64,000 nucleotides of DNA from Erwinia sp. 198. Its GTDB lineage: Bacteria; Pseudomonadota; Gammaproteobacteria; Enterobacterales; Enterobacteriaceae. The position numbers were made by a program, and so were the translations under genes. Positions 8,179 through 18,511 of this stretch are shown here, piece after piece. Every line of letters begins with the position of its first letter. Within the stretch, counting starts at the first letter, position 1. The stretch covers positions 124,001-188,000 of the forward strand of contig NZ_RHUM01000006.1 in the NCBI RefSeq assembly GCF_003937915.1. The letters run 5' to 3'. The notes beneath the pieces are model-generated. The model was not told the DNA's origin. It searched no databases and was given only the letters and a program-made list of their open reading frames with translations.

Positions 8179-10842
8179 ATGTCAGAACGTTTACACAATG
8201 ACGTGGATCCGATTGAAACTCGCGACTGGCTACAGGCGATCGAATCGGTCATCCGTGAAGAGGGCGTGGAGCGCGCGCAGTTCCTGATCGATCAGGTATT
8301 GAGCGAAGCACGCAAAGGCGGCGTAAAGGTAGCGGCGGGCACTGGGGCCAGCAGCTACATTAACTCTATCGCCGTTGAGGACGAACCTGACTATCCGGGT
8401 AATACCTCGCTGGAACGTCGTATCCGTTCCGCCATCCGCTGGAACGCCATCATGACCGTTCTGCGTGCATCGAAGAAAGATCTGGAGCTGGGCGGCCATA
8501 TGTCTTCCTTCCAGTCCTCGGCGACCATCTATGAAGTGTGCTTTAACCACTTCTTCCGCGCGCGCAGCGAGAAAGACGGCGGCGACCTGGTGTACTTCCA
8601 AGGCCATATTTCGCCGGGCGTCTACGCGCGTGCTTTCCTGGAAGGCCGCCTGACCGAAGAGCAGATGAACAACTTCCGTCAGGAAGTGCACGGTAAAGGC
8701 CTCTCTTCTTATCCGCACCCAAAACTGATGCCGGATTTCTGGCAGTTCCCGACCGTTTCTATGGGTCTTGGCCCGATCGGCGCGATCTACCAGGCGAAAT
8801 TCCTTAAGTACCTTGAGCACCGTGGCCTGAAAGATACCTCACAGCAGACCGTTTACGCCTTCCTGGGCGATGGCGAGATGGACGAGCCGGAATCCAAAGG
8901 CGCGATCACCATTGCCACCCGCGAGAAGCTGGATAACCTGGTGTTTATCATCAACTGTAACCTGCAGCGCCTGGACGGCCCGGTAACCGGCAACGGCAAA
9001 ATCATCAACGAGCTGAGCGGCATTTTTGGCGGCGCAGGTTGGGAAGTGATCAAGGTTATCTGGGGCGGACGCTGGGACGAGCTGCTGCGCAAAGATACCA
9101 GCGGCAAGCTGATCCAGTTGATGAACGAAACCGTTGACGGCGACTACCAGACCTTTAAATCCCGCGACGGCGCCTACGTGCGCGAGCACTTCTTCGGTAA
9201 ATATCCGGAAACCGCTGATCTGGTTAAGGATATGACCGACGACGAGATTTGGGCGCTGAACCGTGGCGGCCACGATCCGAAGAAAATTTACGCGGCGCTG
9301 AAAAAAGCGCAGGACACCAAAGGCAAACCTGTGGTGATCCTGGCGCATACCATTAAAGGCTATGGTATGGGCGACACGGCGGAAGGCAAGAACATCGCTC
9401 ACCAGGTGAAGAAAATGAACATGGATGGCGTACGCTACATCCGCGATCGTTTCAACGTGCCGGTAGAAGATGACAAAATCGAAAGCCTGCCGTACGTTAC
9501 TTTCGACAAAGAGTCGGAAGAGTACAAATATCTGCATGGCCAGCGCGAGAAGCTGGGCGGCTACCTGCCGACGCGTCAGCCTAACTTCAGCGAGAAGCTG
9601 GAGATGCCTGCGCTGGAAGACTTCCGCCAGCTGCTGGACGAGCAGAACAAAGAGATCTCCACCACCATCGCCTTTGTGCGCGCCCTGAACGTGATGCTGA
9701 AGAACAAGTCGATCAAAGATCGTCTGGTGCCTATCATCGCCGACGAAGCGCGTACCTTTGGTATGGAAGGCCTGTTCCGTCAGATCGGCATCTACAGCCC
9801 GAACGGCCAGCAGTACACGCCGCAGGACCGTGAGCAGGTTGCCTACTACAAAGAAGATGAGAAAGGTCAGATCCTGCAGGAAGGCATCAACGAACTGGGC
9901 GCAGGCGCATCCTGGCTGGCGGCGGCAACGTCTTACAGCACCAACAATCTGCCGATGATCCCGTTCTACATCTACTACTCCATGTTTGGCTTCCAGCGTA
10001 TCGGCGATCTGTGCTGGGCGGCGGGCGACCAGCAGGCGCGCGGCTTCCTGGTCGGCGGCACCTCCGGTCGTACCACGCTGAACGGCGAAGGCTTGCAGCA
10101 TGAAGATGGTCACAGCCACATTCAGTCGCTGACTATCCCTAACTGCATTTCATACGATCCGGCTTACGCTTACGAAGTCGCCGTTATCATGCATGACGGT
10201 CTGGTGCGTATGTACGGCGAAGCGCAGGAAAACATCTACTACTACATCACCACGCTGAACGAAAACTACCACATGCCGGCGATGCCGCAGGGCGCAGAAG
10301 AAGGTATCCGTAAAGGTATCTATAAGCTGGAAACGGTAGAAGGCAGTAAAGGTAAAGTCCAGCTGCTGGGTTCAGGCTCGATCCTGCGTCACGTCCGTGA
10401 AGCGGCACAGATCCTGGCGAAAGACTACGGCGTTGGCTCCGATGTTTACAGCGTCACCTCCTTCACCGAGCTGGCTCGTGACGGCCAGGACTGCGAGCGC
10501 TGGAACATGCTGCACCCAACTGAAGAGCCTCGTGTGCCTTACGTTGCGCAGATCATGCATGACGCGCCGGCCGTGGCTTCAACCGACTATATGAAACTGT
10601 TCGCCGAGCAGATCCGTACCTATATTCCAGCCAGCGACTATCGCGTACTGGGCACGGATGGTTTCGGTCGTTCCGACAGCCGCGAAAATCTGCGTCACCA
10701 TTTTGAAGTGGACGCATCTTACGTGGTGGTTGCAGCGCTGGGCGAACTGGCTAAACGCGGCGAGATCGATAAGAAAGTGGTGGCGGAAGCAATCACCAAA
10801 TTCAATATCGATGCCGATAAAGTCAACCCGCGTCTGGCATAA
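8179..10842 (+). CDS. aceE: Pyruvate dehydrogenase E1 component (homodimeric)
   Basis: Thiamine-diphosphate-dependent E1 of the pyruvate dehydrogenase complex. It decarboxylates pyruvate and transfers the acetyl group to the lipoyl domains of AceF. The 887-residue length equals that of E. coli AceE. Visible landmarks include SSFQSSATIYEVCFNHFF, the GDGEMDEPES...NLVFIINCNLQRLDGPV thiamine-diphosphate/Mg fold, and GRTTLNGEGLQHEDGHSH in the second half. The ATG at 8179 follows AAGGAAT. The 3' end is 13 bases from aceF, indicating a shared transcript. Confidence 0.98.
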   Translation: MSERLHNDVDPIETRDWLQAIESVIREEGVERAQFLIDQVLSEARKGGVKVAAGTGASSYINSIAVEDEPDYPGNTSLERRIRSAIRWNAIMTVLRASKKDLELGGHMSSFQSSATIYEVCFNHFFRARSEKDGGDLVYFQGHISPGVYARAFLEGRLTEEQMNNFRQEVHGKGLSSYPHPKLMPDFWQFPTVSMGLGPIGAIYQAKFLKYLEHRGLKDTSQQTVYAFLGDGEMDEPESKGAITIATREKLDNLVFIINCNLQRLDGPVTGNGKIINELSGIFGGAGWEVIKVIWGGRWDELLRKDTSGKLIQLMNETVDGDYQTFKSRDGAYVREHFFGKYPETADLVKDMTDDEIWALNRGGHDPKKIYAALKKAQDTKGKPVVILAHTIKGYGMGDTAEGKNIAHQVKKMNMDGVRYIRDRFNVPVEDDKIESLPYVTFDKESEEYKYLHGQREKLGGYLPTRQPNFSEKLEMPALEDFRQLLDEQNKEISTTIAFVRALNVMLKNKSIKDRLVPIIADEARTFGMEGLFRQIGIYSPNGQQYTPQDREQVAYYKEDEKGQILQEGINELGAGASWLAAATSYSTNNLPMIPFYIYYSMFGFQRIGDLCWAAGDQQARGFLVGGTSGRTTLNGEGLQHEDGHSHIQSLTIPNCISYDPAYAYEVAVIMHDGLVRMYGEAQENIYYYITTLNENYHMPAMPQGAEEGIRKGIYKLETVEGSKGKVQLLGSGSILRHVREAAQILAKDYGVGSDVYSVTSFTELARDGQDCERWNMLHPTEEPRVPYVAQIMHDAPAVASTDYMKLFAEQIRTYIPASDYRVLGTDGFGRSDSRENLRHHFEVDASYVVVAALGELAKRGEIDKKVVAEAITKFNIDADKVNPRLA

Positions 10843-10855
10843 GAGGTAAAGAGTA

Positions 10856-12748
10856 ATGGCTATCGAAATTAAAGTACCGGACATCGGTTCCGACGAAGTG
10901 GAAGTCACCGAGATCCTGGTCAAGGTCGGCGACAAAGTGGAAGCAGAGCAGTCGCTGATCACCGTTGAAGGCGACAAAGCCTCAATGGAAGTGCCTTCGC
11001 CAGAAGCGGGCGTGGTAAAAGAGATCAAAATCGCAACCGGCGACAAAGTGGAAACCGGCTCGCTGATTATGATCTTTGAATCTGCCGACGCGGCTGCGCC
11101 AGCGCCAGCCAAAGCGGAAGCGAAAGAAGAGCAGAAAGAAGCGGCGCCGGCTGCCAAAGCGGCAAGCAAAGAAGTCAACGTGCCGGACATCGGCGGTGAT
11201 GAAGTTGAAGTCACCGAGATCCTGGTTAAGGTTGGCGATAAAGTCGAAGCAGAGCAATCGCTGATCACCGTCGAAGGCGACAAGGCCTCGATGGAAGTGC
11301 CTGCGCCGTTTGCCGGCACGGTAAAAGAGATCAAAATCGCGACCGGCGACAAAGTCAGCACAGGTTCGCTGATTATGATCTTCGAAGCGGAAGGCGCAGC
11401 ACCGGCCGAAGCGCCGAAGCCAGCCATGAAAGAAGAAGCGGCAGCGGCGCCTGCGGCGACCAGCGGCGCGAAAGAAGTACAGGTGCCGGACATCGGTGGC
11501 GACGAAGTTGAAGTCACCGAAGTGATGGTCAAGGTTGGCGACAAAGTCGAAGCCGAGCAGTCGCTGATCACCGTCGAAGGCGACAAGGCCTCAATGGAAG
11601 TGCCTGCGCCGTTTGCCGGCACGGTAAAAGAGATCAAAATCGCGACCGGCGACAAAGTCAGCACCGGCTCGCTGATTATGATCTTTGAGGTAGAAGGCGC
11701 GGCGCCTGCTCCGGCAGCGAAACAGGAAGCGGCTCCGGCTCCACAGGAAACCAAAGCGGCTGCTGCCGCTGCACCGGCTCCGGCGAAAGCGGAAGCAAAA
11801 GGCGACTTCTCCGAGAACGACGCCTACGTCCACGCCACTCCGGTTATCCGTCGTCTGGCGCGCGAGTTCGGCGTCAACCTGGCGAAGGTAAAAGGTACGG
11901 GACGTAAAGGCCGTATTCTGAAAGAAGACGTGCAGGCGTACGTGAAAGACGCGGTGAAACGCGCCGAGACCACGCCGGCTGCTGCCGCCAGCGGCGGTGG
12001 TCTGCCTGGCATGCTGCCATGGCCGAAAGTGGACTTCAGCAAGTTCGGCGAAATCGAAGAAGTCGAGCTGGGCCGCATCCAGAAAATCTCTGGCGCCAAC
12101 CTGAGCCGTAACTGGGTGATGATCCCGCACGTTACGCACTTCGACAAAACCGATATCACCGATCTGGAAGCGTTCCGTAAACAGCAGAACGCCGAGGCCG
12201 AGAAGCGCAAGCTGGACGTGAAATACACGCCGGTTGTGTTCATTATGAAAGCCGTTGCCGCCGCGCTGGAACAGATGCCGCGCTTTAACAGCTCGCTTTC
12301 TGAAGACGCGCAGAAGCTGACGTTGAAAAAATATATCAACATCGGCGTGGCGGTTGATACGCCTAACGGCCTGGTGGTTCCGGTCTTTAAAGACGTAAAT
12401 AAAAAAGGCATCACCGAGCTTTCCCGCGAGCTGATGGCAACGTCGAAAAAGGCGCGCGATGGCAAGCTGACGGCCAGCGACATGCAGGGCGGCTGCTTCA
12501 CCATCTCCAGCCTTGGCGGTCTTGGCACCACGCACTTTGCGCCGATCGTTAACGCGCCGGAAGTGGCTATCCTGGGCGTCTCTAAATCCGCGATGGAGCC
12601 GGTCTGGAACGGTAAAGAGTTTGTGCCGCGTCTGATGATGCCAATCTCGCTTTCCTTCGACCACCGCGTTATTGACGGGGCTGACGGTGCCCGCTTTATC
12701 ACCATCGTCGGCAATCTGTTAGCCGATATTCGCCGACTGGTGATGTAA
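10856..12748 (+). CDS. aceF: Dihydrolipoamide acetyltransferase (E2) with three lipoyl domains
   Basis: Core of the pyruvate dehydrogenase complex; it moves acetyl groups from E1 to CoA. The 630-residue protein has three nearly identical lipoyl domains with swinging lysines K41, K143 and K244 (each in [10 protein letters not shown]), joined by Ala/Pro-rich linkers. A peripheral-subunit-binding domain follows near residues 325-365 ([10 protein letters not shown]...[11 protein letters not shown]), then the catalytic domain with [15 protein letters not shown]. The three repeats are very alike at DNA level, which makes this gene prone to repeat-number change. A strong hairpin terminator follows. 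Confidence 0.98.
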   Translation: MAIEIKVPDIGSDEVEVTEILVKVGDKVEAEQSLITVEGDKASMEVPSPEAGVVKEIKIATGDKVETGSLIMIFESADAAAPAPAKAEAKEEQKEAAPAAKAASKEVNVPDIGGDEVEVTEILVKVGDKVEAEQSLITVEGDKASMEVPAPFAGTVKEIKIATGDKVSTGSLIMIFEAEGAAPAEAPKPAMKEEAAAAPAATSGAKEVQVPDIGGDEVEVTEVMVKVGDKVEAEQSLITVEGDKASMEVPAPFAGTVKEIKIATGDKVSTGSLIMIFEVEGAAPAPAAKQEAAPAPQETKAAAAAAPAPAKAEAKGDFSENDAYVHATPVIRRLAREFGVNLAKVKGTGRKGRILKEDVQAYVKDAVKRAETTPAAAASGGGLPGMLPWPKVDFSKFGEIEEVELGRIQKISGANLSRNWVMIPHVTHFDKTDITDLEAFRKQQNAEAEKRKLDVKYTPVVFIMKAVAAALEQMPRFNSSLSEDAQKLTLKKYINIGVAVDTPNGLVVPVFKDVNKKGITELSRELMATSKKARDGKLTASDMQGGCFTISSLGGLGTTHFAPIVNAPEVAILGVSKSAMEPVWNGKEFVPRLMMPISLSFDHRVIDGADGARFITIVGNLLADIRRLVM

Positions 12749-12757
12749 AAGTACTCT

Positions 12758-12780
12758 GGCCGGCTTATGCCGGCCTTCTT
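12758..12780 (+). terminator. Terminator/attenuator between aceF and lpdA
   Basis: GGCCGGC-TTAT-GCCGGCC followed by TTCTT, 9 bases after the aceF stop. In E. coli a comparable terminator separates aceEF from lpd, which then has its own promoter. Confidence 0.85.
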
Positions 12781-12919
12781 ATAGCCGACTCTCGCTGTTT
12801 TAGTCGACAAGTTGTGATGGTTTGGGGCAGGTTGTTTGCACTCTGTTAACAATTCTGTAAACTCTTGCCCTGAATACGAACCGGTGGATGGATATCCTCC
12901 AGTTAACTAAGAGGTCATG

Positions 12920-14344
12920 ATGAGTACAGAAATTAAAACTCAGGTCGTGGTACTTGGGGCAGGTCCGGCAGGTTACTCTGCGGCATTTCGCGCTGCTGAT
13001 TTAGGTCTGGAGACCGTAATTGTTGAGCGTTACAGCACCCTGGGCGGCGTTTGCCTGAACGTGGGCTGTATCCCTTCCAAAGCGCTGCTGCACGTGGCGA
13101 AAGTTATTGAAGAAGCCAAAGCGCTGGAAGAACACGGCGTGGTGTTCGGCAAGCCGCAAACCGACATCAACAAAATCCGTACCTGGAAAGAGAAGGTCAT
13201 TAATCAGCTGACCGGCGGTCTGGCCGGTATGGCGAAGGGCCGTAAGGTGAAAGTGGTCACCGGCGAAGCTAAGTTTACCGGCGCGAATACCATGTTCGTT
13301 GACGGCGAAAACGGCGGCACCACTATCAACTTCGATAACGCGATTATCGCTGCCGGTTCTCGTCCTATTCAGCTGCCGTTTATTCCTCATGAAGATCCAC
13401 GCGTGTGGGATTCCACTGCCGCGCTGGAGCTGAAAGAAGTGCCCGAGCGTATGCTGGTGATGGGCGGCGGGATTATCGGTCTGGAAATGGGCACCGTTTA
13501 CCACGCGCTGGGTTCTCAGATTGACGTGGTTGAGATGTTCGACCAGGTGATCCCTGCGGCCGATAAAGACGTGGTGAAAGTCTTCACCAGGCGCATCGAG
13601 AAGCAGTTCAACCTGATGCTGGAAACCAAAGTGACCGCGGTAGAAGCCAAAGAAGATGGTATCTACGTCACCATGGAAGGCAAAAAAGCGCCTGCTGAAC
13701 CACAGCGTTACGACGCGGTGCTGGTGGCGATTGGCCGCGTGCCGAACGGTAAAGGCCTGGATGCCGGTAAAGCGGGCGTGGAAGTGGACGATCGCGGCTT
13801 TATCCGTGTTGACAAGCAGATGCGTACCAACGTGCCGCATATTTTCGCTATCGGCGACATCGTCGGGCAGCCCATGCTGGCGCATAAAGGCGTGCACGAA
13901 GGCCACGTCGCAGCGGAAGTGATCTCCGGTAAGAAGCACTACTTTGATCCAAAAGTGATCCCATCTATCGCCTATACCGAGCCGGAAGTTGCCTGGGTTG
14001 GCCTGACCGAGAAAGAAGCGAAAGAGAAGGGTATCAGCTACGAGACGGCGACCTTCCCGTGGGCGGCATCAGGCCGTGCTATCGCTTCCGACTGCGCAGA
14101 CGGCATGACCAAGCTGATTTTCGATAAGGAGACGCATCGCGTGATCGGCGGGGCCGTTGTCGGCACCAACGGCGGCGAGCTGCTGGGCGAAATCGGTCTG
14201 GCTATCGAAATGGGCTGCGACGCCGAAGATATCGCGCTGACTATCCATGCTCACCCGACGCTGCACGAGTCGGTAGGCCTGGCGGCGGAAATCTTCGAAG
14301 GCAGCATCACCGATCTGCCAAATGCGAAAGCGAAGAAGAAGTAA
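12920..14344 (+). CDS. lpdA: Dihydrolipoyl dehydrogenase (E3)
   Basis: FAD disulfide oxidoreductase shared by the pyruvate and 2-oxoglutarate dehydrogenase complexes and the glycine cleavage system. The 474-residue protein matches E. coli Lpd closely: FAD motif GAGPAGYSAAF, redox pair C45/C50 in GGVCLNVGCIPSK, NAD motif GGGIIGLEMG, and the C-terminal catalytic HAHPTLHES. Two adjacent ATGs exist; the second (12920) gives the E. coli start MSTEIKTQ and has AGAGG five bases upstream. A separate promoter between the aceF terminator and this gene is expected. Confidence 0.98.
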   Translation: MSTEIKTQVVVLGAGPAGYSAAFRAADLGLETVIVERYSTLGGVCLNVGCIPSKALLHVAKVIEEAKALEEHGVVFGKPQTDINKIRTWKEKVINQLTGGLAGMAKGRKVKVVTGEAKFTGANTMFVDGENGGTTINFDNAIIAAGSRPIQLPFIPHEDPRVWDSTAALELKEVPERMLVMGGGIIGLEMGTVYHALGSQIDVVEMFDQVIPAADKDVVKVFTRRIEKQFNLMLETKVTAVEAKEDGIYVTMEGKKAPAEPQRYDAVLVAIGRVPNGKGLDAGKAGVEVDDRGFIRVDKQMRTNVPHIFAIGDIVGQPMLAHKGVHEGHVAAEVISGKKHYFDPKVIPSIAYTEPEVAWVGLTEKEAKEKGISYETATFPWAASGRAIASDCADGMTKLIFDKETHRVIGGAVVGTNGGELLGEIGLAIEMGCDAEDIALTIHAHPTLHESVGLAAEIFEGSITDLPNAKAKKK

Positions 14345-14363
14345 GCGTTAAAAGCATTCAAAG

Positions 14364-14389
14364 CGGCTCCGAAAGGGGCCGTTTTTTTA
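14364..14389 (+). terminator. lpdA intrinsic terminator
   Basis: CGGCTCC-GAAA-GGGGCCG (one G-U pair) followed by TTTTTTT, 20 bases after the lpdA stop. A strong Rho-independent terminator. Confidence 0.92.
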
Positions 14390-14570
14390 TCTCCTTTCCG
14401 CGTCATTGCCTTTCTGTTAATCGCCTGCAAATACTCAATGAAACAGCGCAGCGCCATTCCTTTGATGAAAAATGCAACGCTTATAGCGTGTAGGGTTATC
14501 CCGATTATAACTGCGTTTTTTGCCGCGAAAGTAGGTAGCAGGCTGCGGATGAGTTTAACGCAGGGTGCTG

Positions 14571-14701
14571 AAACCCTTTTTTGAGGGGTATTTCAACAGA
14601 CTGTTTTATAAGGAGATTAAATAATGGATGAAAAAGAGAGTTTTTATCGGGTTTTGGTGAAAATTCTTTTAACATAAGTGCCCTATGTCGTATCGCTAAC
14701 T
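14571..14701 (+). promoter_or_regulatory. Type I-F CRISPR leader-like region, unit A
   Basis: AT-rich 131-bp stretch directly before the first repeat. It begins AAACCCTTTTTT and contains CGGGTTTTGGTGAAAATTC starting 53 bases before the repeat. The same two blocks occur at matching distances in front of the single repeats at 18047 and 38218, so the three are homologous leaders or relics of them. A short out-of-place ORF start (ATGGATGAAAAAGAG, 14624) reaches a stop within about 20 codons and is not counted as a gene. Confidence 0.7.
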
Positions 14702-14849
14702 GTTCACTGCCGTACAGGCAGCTTAGAAAATCAGCGTGCTGAGGTGACGATACTGGGTATGGTTCACTGCCGTACAGGCAGCTCAGAAATGTAGGCTCAA
14801 GGGGCCGCAGGCGTTCCCTTTATTCACTGCCGCACAGACCGACAGCCTC
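14702..14849 (+). CRISPR. Type I-F CRISPR mini-array, three repeats and two 32-bp spacers
   Basis: Repeats of 28 bp start at 14702, 14762 and 14822, separated by two spacers of exactly 32 bp (14730-14761, 14790-14821), the usual I-F geometry. Repeat 1 is the canonical I-F repeat of enterobacteria, with the Cas6f stem CTGCC-GTACA-GGCAG; repeat 2 differs at one base. Repeat 3 keeps only its first half (TTCACTGCCGCACAG) and has lost the stem, as terminal repeats often do. No cas genes lie in the window. The array sits between lpdA and acnB. Confidence 0.92.
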
Positions 14850-15054
14850 AATTAGCATCATGCCCTAATCTCTGGCACCTACTAAACCGCTATAACGGCT
14901 GGTTAATCCACCGCCACGCTCGAAATACAAAAAGTGTGGATAACCGGGCAACGCCGTGCAGTTGCCGTCCCCGTAAGCCGCTTAAAAAGCCCTTCCCGTC
15001 ACGCAATCCGCGGATGATCTGTTCGGTTAATGATGTTGCTTTTTTGTAAACAGA
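14850..15054 (+). other. Intergenic region between CRISPR mini-array and acnB promoter
   Basis: About 200 bases with no convincing ORF. It contains GC-rich segments and several stop codons in every frame. Nothing beyond the adjoining array and acnB promoter could be assigned. Confidence 0.6.
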
Positions 15055-15083
15055 TTAACATCGCATCAAAATCCTGCTATGCT
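15055..15083 (+). promoter_or_regulatory. Candidate sigma-70 promoter of acnB
   Basis: TTAACA (15055-15060), 17-bp spacer, TATGCT (15078-15083) preceded by TGC. It lies about 100 bases upstream of the acnB GTG start, leaving room for the structured 5' UTR that acnB messages are known to carry. Confidence 0.6.
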
Positions 15084-15186
15084 GGCCCTCGCGAAACCGG
15101 GCACCTTACCCTACAGAAAAGAGCGCAAAGCATTTGCGATAAGCCTGAAGGCGCCCGGTCATTACACTGTGAGCGAGGAGAACGTC

Positions 15187-17784
15187 GTGCTAGAAGAATA
15201 CCGTAAGCACGTTGCCGAGCGTGCTGCCGAAGGGATCGTTCCTAAACCATTAGATGCTTCCCAAATGGCCGCGCTGGTTGAACTGCTGAAAAACCCGCCA
15301 GCGGGTGAAGAAGAATTCCTGTCCGATCTGTTGATTAATCGAGTTCCGCCGGGCGTTGACGAAGCGGCCTATGTAAAAGCCGGATTCCTGGCTGCTGTCG
15401 CCAAAGGCGAAGCGACCTCTCCTCTGGTTACTCCTGAAAAAGCGATTGAACTGCTGGGCACCATGCAGGGCGGCTACAACATCCATCCGCTGATTGACGC
15501 GCTGGATGACGAGAAGCTGGCGCCGATTGCCGCTAAAGCCCTGTCCCACACGCTGCTGATGTTCGACAGCTTCTACGACGTAGAAGAGAAAGCCAAAGCC
15601 GGCAACCCACACGCAAAACAGATCCTGCAATCCTGGGCAGATGCCGAATGGTATCTTTCCCGTCCGGAGCTGGCGGAGAAAATCACCGTCACCGTGTTTA
15701 AGGTCACCGGCGAAACCAATACCGACGATCTTTCTCCTGCACCTGATGCCTGGTCACGCCCGGATATCCCTCTGCATGCGCTGGCGATGCTCAAGAATGC
15801 CCGTGAAGGCATCGAGCCGGATCAGCCTGGTGCCGTTGGCCCGATCAAGCAGATTGAGGCGCTTCAGGCCAAAGGCTTCCCGCTGGCTTATGTTGGCGAC
15901 GTAGTCGGCACCGGTTCTTCTCGTAAATCCGCCACCAACTCGGTGCTGTGGTTTATGGGCGAAGACATCCCTTATGTGCCGAACAAAAAAGGCGGCGGCG
16001 TGGTGCTGGGTAACAACATTGCGCCCATCTTCTTCAACACCATGGAAGATGCGGGCGCGCTGCCAATTGAAGTGGACGTGCAAAACCTGCATATGGGCGA
16101 TGTTATCGACATCTATCCTTATAAAGGCGAAGTACGTAACCACGAGACGGGCGAAGTGCTGGCTAACTTTGCGCTGAAAACCGACGTTCTGCTTGATGAA
16201 GTTCGTGCGGGCGGTCGTATCCCGCTGATCATCGGTCGCGGTCTGACCACTAAAGCTCGTGAAGCGCTGGGCCTGCCGCAAAGCGATGTGTTCCGTCAGG
16301 CGAAAGACGTGGCGCCAAGCACGCGCGGCTACTCGCTGGCGCAAAAAATGGTTGGCCGCGCCTGCGGTACGGAAGGCGTGCGTCCGGGCGCATACTGCGA
16401 ACCAAAAATGACGTCCGTGGGTTCGCAGGATACTACCGGCCCAATGACCCGTGACGAGCTGAAAGACCTGGCCTGCCTGGGCTTCTCTGCCGATCTGGTG
16501 ATGCAGTCTTTCTGCCACACGGCAGCCTATCCGAAGCCGGTTGACGTCTCTACGCACCACACGCTGCCAGACTTTATTATGAACCGTGGTGGCGTATCGC
16601 TGCGTCCGGGCGACGGCATTATCCACAGCTGGCTGAACCGTATGCTGCTGCCGGATACCGTAGGAACAGGCGGTGACTCACATACCCGTTTCCCAATCGG
16701 CATCTCTTTCCCGGCGGGTTCCGGGCTGGTGGCGTTTGCGGCGGCAACCGGCGTGATGCCTCTGGATATGCCAGAGTCCGTGCTGGTGCGCTTCAAGGGT
16801 AAAATGGAGCCGGGCATTACGCTGCGCGATCTGGTTCATGCTATCCCGCTGTATGCCATCAGGCAGGGCCTGCTGACCGTTGAGAAGAAGGGCAAGAAAA
16901 ACATCTTCTCCGGCCGCATTCTGGAAATCGAAGGCCTGCCGGATCTGAAAGTCGAACAGGCGTTTGAGCTGTCCGATGCGTCCGCCGAGCGTTCTGCGGC
17001 TGGCTGTACGATCAAGCTGGGCAAAGATCCTATTATTGAATATCTCAACTCCAATATCGTGCTGCTGAAGTGGATGATTGCGGAAGGCTACGGCGATCGC
17101 CGCACGCTGGAACGTCGTATTCAGGGAATGGAGAAATGGCTGGCGGATCCGCAGCTGCTGGAAGGCGATGCGGATGCGGAATACGCAGCGGTTATCGAAA
17201 TCGATCTGGCTGAAATCAAAGAGCCAATCCTGTGCGCACCAAACGATCCGGATGATGCTCGTCTGTTGTCGGACGTGCAGGGCGAGAAGATTGACGAGGT
17301 CTTTATCGGCTCCTGTATGACCAACATCGGTCACTTCCGTGCCGCCGGCAAGCTGCTGGACAGTCATAAAGGCCAGCTGCCAACGCGCCTGTGGGTGGCT
17401 CCGCCAACCAAGATGGATGCGGCGCAGCTGACGGAAGAGGGTTACTACAGCGTCTTTGGCAAGAGCGGCGCACGTATCGAAATTCCTGGCTGTTCACTGT
17501 GCATGGGTAACCAGGCACGCGTGGCGGACGGCGCGACGGTGGTTTCCACCTCAACCCGTAACTTCCCGAACCGCCTGGGCACCGGCGCGAACGTTTATCT
17601 GGCTTCAGCAGAGCTGGCCGCGGTCGCTTCGCTGCTGGGCAAACTGCCAACGCCGGACGAATATCAGCAGTTTATGGCGCAGGTTGATAAGACGGCGGTG
17701 GATACCTATCGCTATCTGAACTTTGATCAGCTGAACCAGTATACTGAAAAAGCCGACGGCGTGATTTTCCAGACGGCGGTCTAA
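15187..17784 (+). CDS. acnB: Aconitate hydratase B (bifunctional with 2-methylisocitrate dehydratase)
   Basis: Main TCA-cycle aconitase, a 4Fe-4S enzyme interconverting citrate and isocitrate; the apo form can bind mRNA. With the GTG start at 15187 (AGGAGAA upstream) the protein is 865 residues, exactly the E. coli length, and begins [16 protein letters not shown]; the longer open frame upstream is rejected. Cluster ligands are visible in GSCMTNIG and in CSLCMGNQ near the C-terminus. The order is HEAT-like domain, swivelling domain 4, then domains 1-3, as usual for AcnB. A terminator and a single CRISPR-type repeat follow. Confidence 0.98.
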   Translation: MLEEYRKHVAERAAEGIVPKPLDASQMAALVELLKNPPAGEEEFLSDLLINRVPPGVDEAAYVKAGFLAAVAKGEATSPLVTPEKAIELLGTMQGGYNIHPLIDALDDEKLAPIAAKALSHTLLMFDSFYDVEEKAKAGNPHAKQILQSWADAEWYLSRPELAEKITVTVFKVTGETNTDDLSPAPDAWSRPDIPLHALAMLKNAREGIEPDQPGAVGPIKQIEALQAKGFPLAYVGDVVGTGSSRKSATNSVLWFMGEDIPYVPNKKGGGVVLGNNIAPIFFNTMEDAGALPIEVDVQNLHMGDVIDIYPYKGEVRNHETGEVLANFALKTDVLLDEVRAGGRIPLIIGRGLTTKAREALGLPQSDVFRQAKDVAPSTRGYSLAQKMVGRACGTEGVRPGAYCEPKMTSVGSQDTTGPMTRDELKDLACLGFSADLVMQSFCHTAAYPKPVDVSTHHTLPDFIMNRGGVSLRPGDGIIHSWLNRMLLPDTVGTGGDSHTRFPIGISFPAGSGLVAFAAATGVMPLDMPESVLVRFKGKMEPGITLRDLVHAIPLYAIRQGLLTVEKKGKKNIFSGRILEIEGLPDLKVEQAFELSDASAERSAAGCTIKLGKDPIIEYLNSNIVLLKWMIAEGYGDRRTLERRIQGMEKWLADPQLLEGDADAEYAAVIEIDLAEIKEPILCAPNDPDDARLLSDVQGEKIDEVFIGSCMTNIGHFRAAGKLLDSHKGQLPTRLWVAPPTKMDAAQLTEEGYYSVFGKSGARIEIPGCSLCMGNQARVADGATVVSTSTRNFPNRLGTGANVYLASAELAAVASLLGKLPTPDEYQQFMAQVDKTAVDTYRYLNFDQLNQYTEKADGVIFQTAV

Positions 17785-17793
17785 ATCCGCGGT

Positions 17794-17824
17794 AAGCGTT
17801 ATCCAGAGTCGGATAGCGCTTTTG
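17794..17824 (+). terminator. acnB terminator
   Basis: AAGCGTTATCC-AGAGTC-GGATAGCGCTT (one G-T wobble) running into TTTT, 10 bases after the acnB stop. Confidence 0.8.
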
Positions 17825-17915
17825 TGACCAATAACAATCCGGGGCTGTTTCCAGTCCCGGATTTTTTATGCGCGTAAATCAGAGGGGCGTATAAAGGCAT
17901 CAACCAGGAACTGTG

Positions 17916-18046
17916 AAACCCTTTTTTTGGAGGATTATTTAATCTATTGATTTTAAATGTTTTTCTCAGGAGGGTTAAAAAAAGATTTTTACCCGGGATG
18001 GGGTAAATTTCTCTACAATACATGCTGTTAAGCCGCTGCCGTTACG
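17916..18046 (+). promoter_or_regulatory. Type I-F CRISPR leader-like region, unit B
   Basis: Starts AAACCCTTTTTTTGG and contains TGGGGTAAATTTCTCTA about 48 bases before the repeat. Distances to the repeat (131 and about 45 bases) match unit A at 14571. It includes ATTGATTTTAAATG, also similar in unit C. It is probably a relic or functional I-F leader. Confidence 0.65.
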
Positions 18047-18074
18047 GTTCACTGCCGCACAGGCAGTCTAAAAT
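18047..18074 (+). repeat. Solitary type I-F CRISPR repeat, unit B
   Basis: A single 28-bp copy that begins GTTCACTGCCGCACAGGCAG, with an intact Cas6f-type stem CTGCC-GCACA-GGCAG; the last eight bases diverge (TCTAAAAT). No second repeat is visible 60 bases on. It lies in the gap between acnB and the SUMF1-like gene. Confidence 0.82.
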
Positions 18075-18511
18075 CATAGAATAATGCGCATCCCTCATTT
18101 TATCCCTGGGCGCCACTCTTCCTTGCGATGGCAAAACTGAACGCCAGAGGGCATTTTCTGTGGCCCTTTAGATAAGCCACAACCTTAGCGTGCCTTTAAA
18201 AAAGAAAATAATGCAGCGGCAAACGCCCATGAAAAATAACGTCGGATAAAAGTGCAGTCCGATAAGAGAAGATAACGCAGCGGTGGGCTGAAAACTAAAG
18301 TTAGCTTGTGCCGACGAATCACGCATCGACGGTTTATAAATTTGCGGATGATAAATTACTTAAAAAAAATGATACAGCGTCTCATTATTTCGCTATGACG
18401 GGCGGGTAAGTGCATAACCTTTCCTTTAAACACCGGTTCGGTTATTGTGGGAATATCGCCGTACTGATTATAAAAACATCCTGTAACTATCTGCTGATAT
18501 GTCGAGTCTCA
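18075..18511 (+). other. AT-rich intergenic region before the SUMF1-like gene
   Basis: About 440 bases with no supported ORF. It contains AGAGGGCATTTTCTGTGGCCCTTT (a weak hairpin near 18151-18170) and AT-rich tracts near 18335-18390 that may hold the promoter of the next operon. Nothing more definite was seen. Confidence 0.5.

Noticed and set aside
8839-10119. 426-codon minus-strand frame opposite aceE
   Set aside because: Long antisense open frame caused by strong codon bias of aceE; the sense gene is certain.
10579-11754. 391-codon minus-strand frame opposite aceF
   Set aside because: An antisense shadow of the repeated lipoyl domains; its internal repeats mirror those of aceF.
12844-12860. 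TGTTA and TGTAA repeats before lpdA as an ArcA site
   Set aside because: The spacing is 12 bp and the match to ArcA direct repeats is weak; not reported as a feature although ArcA control of lpd is known in E. coli.
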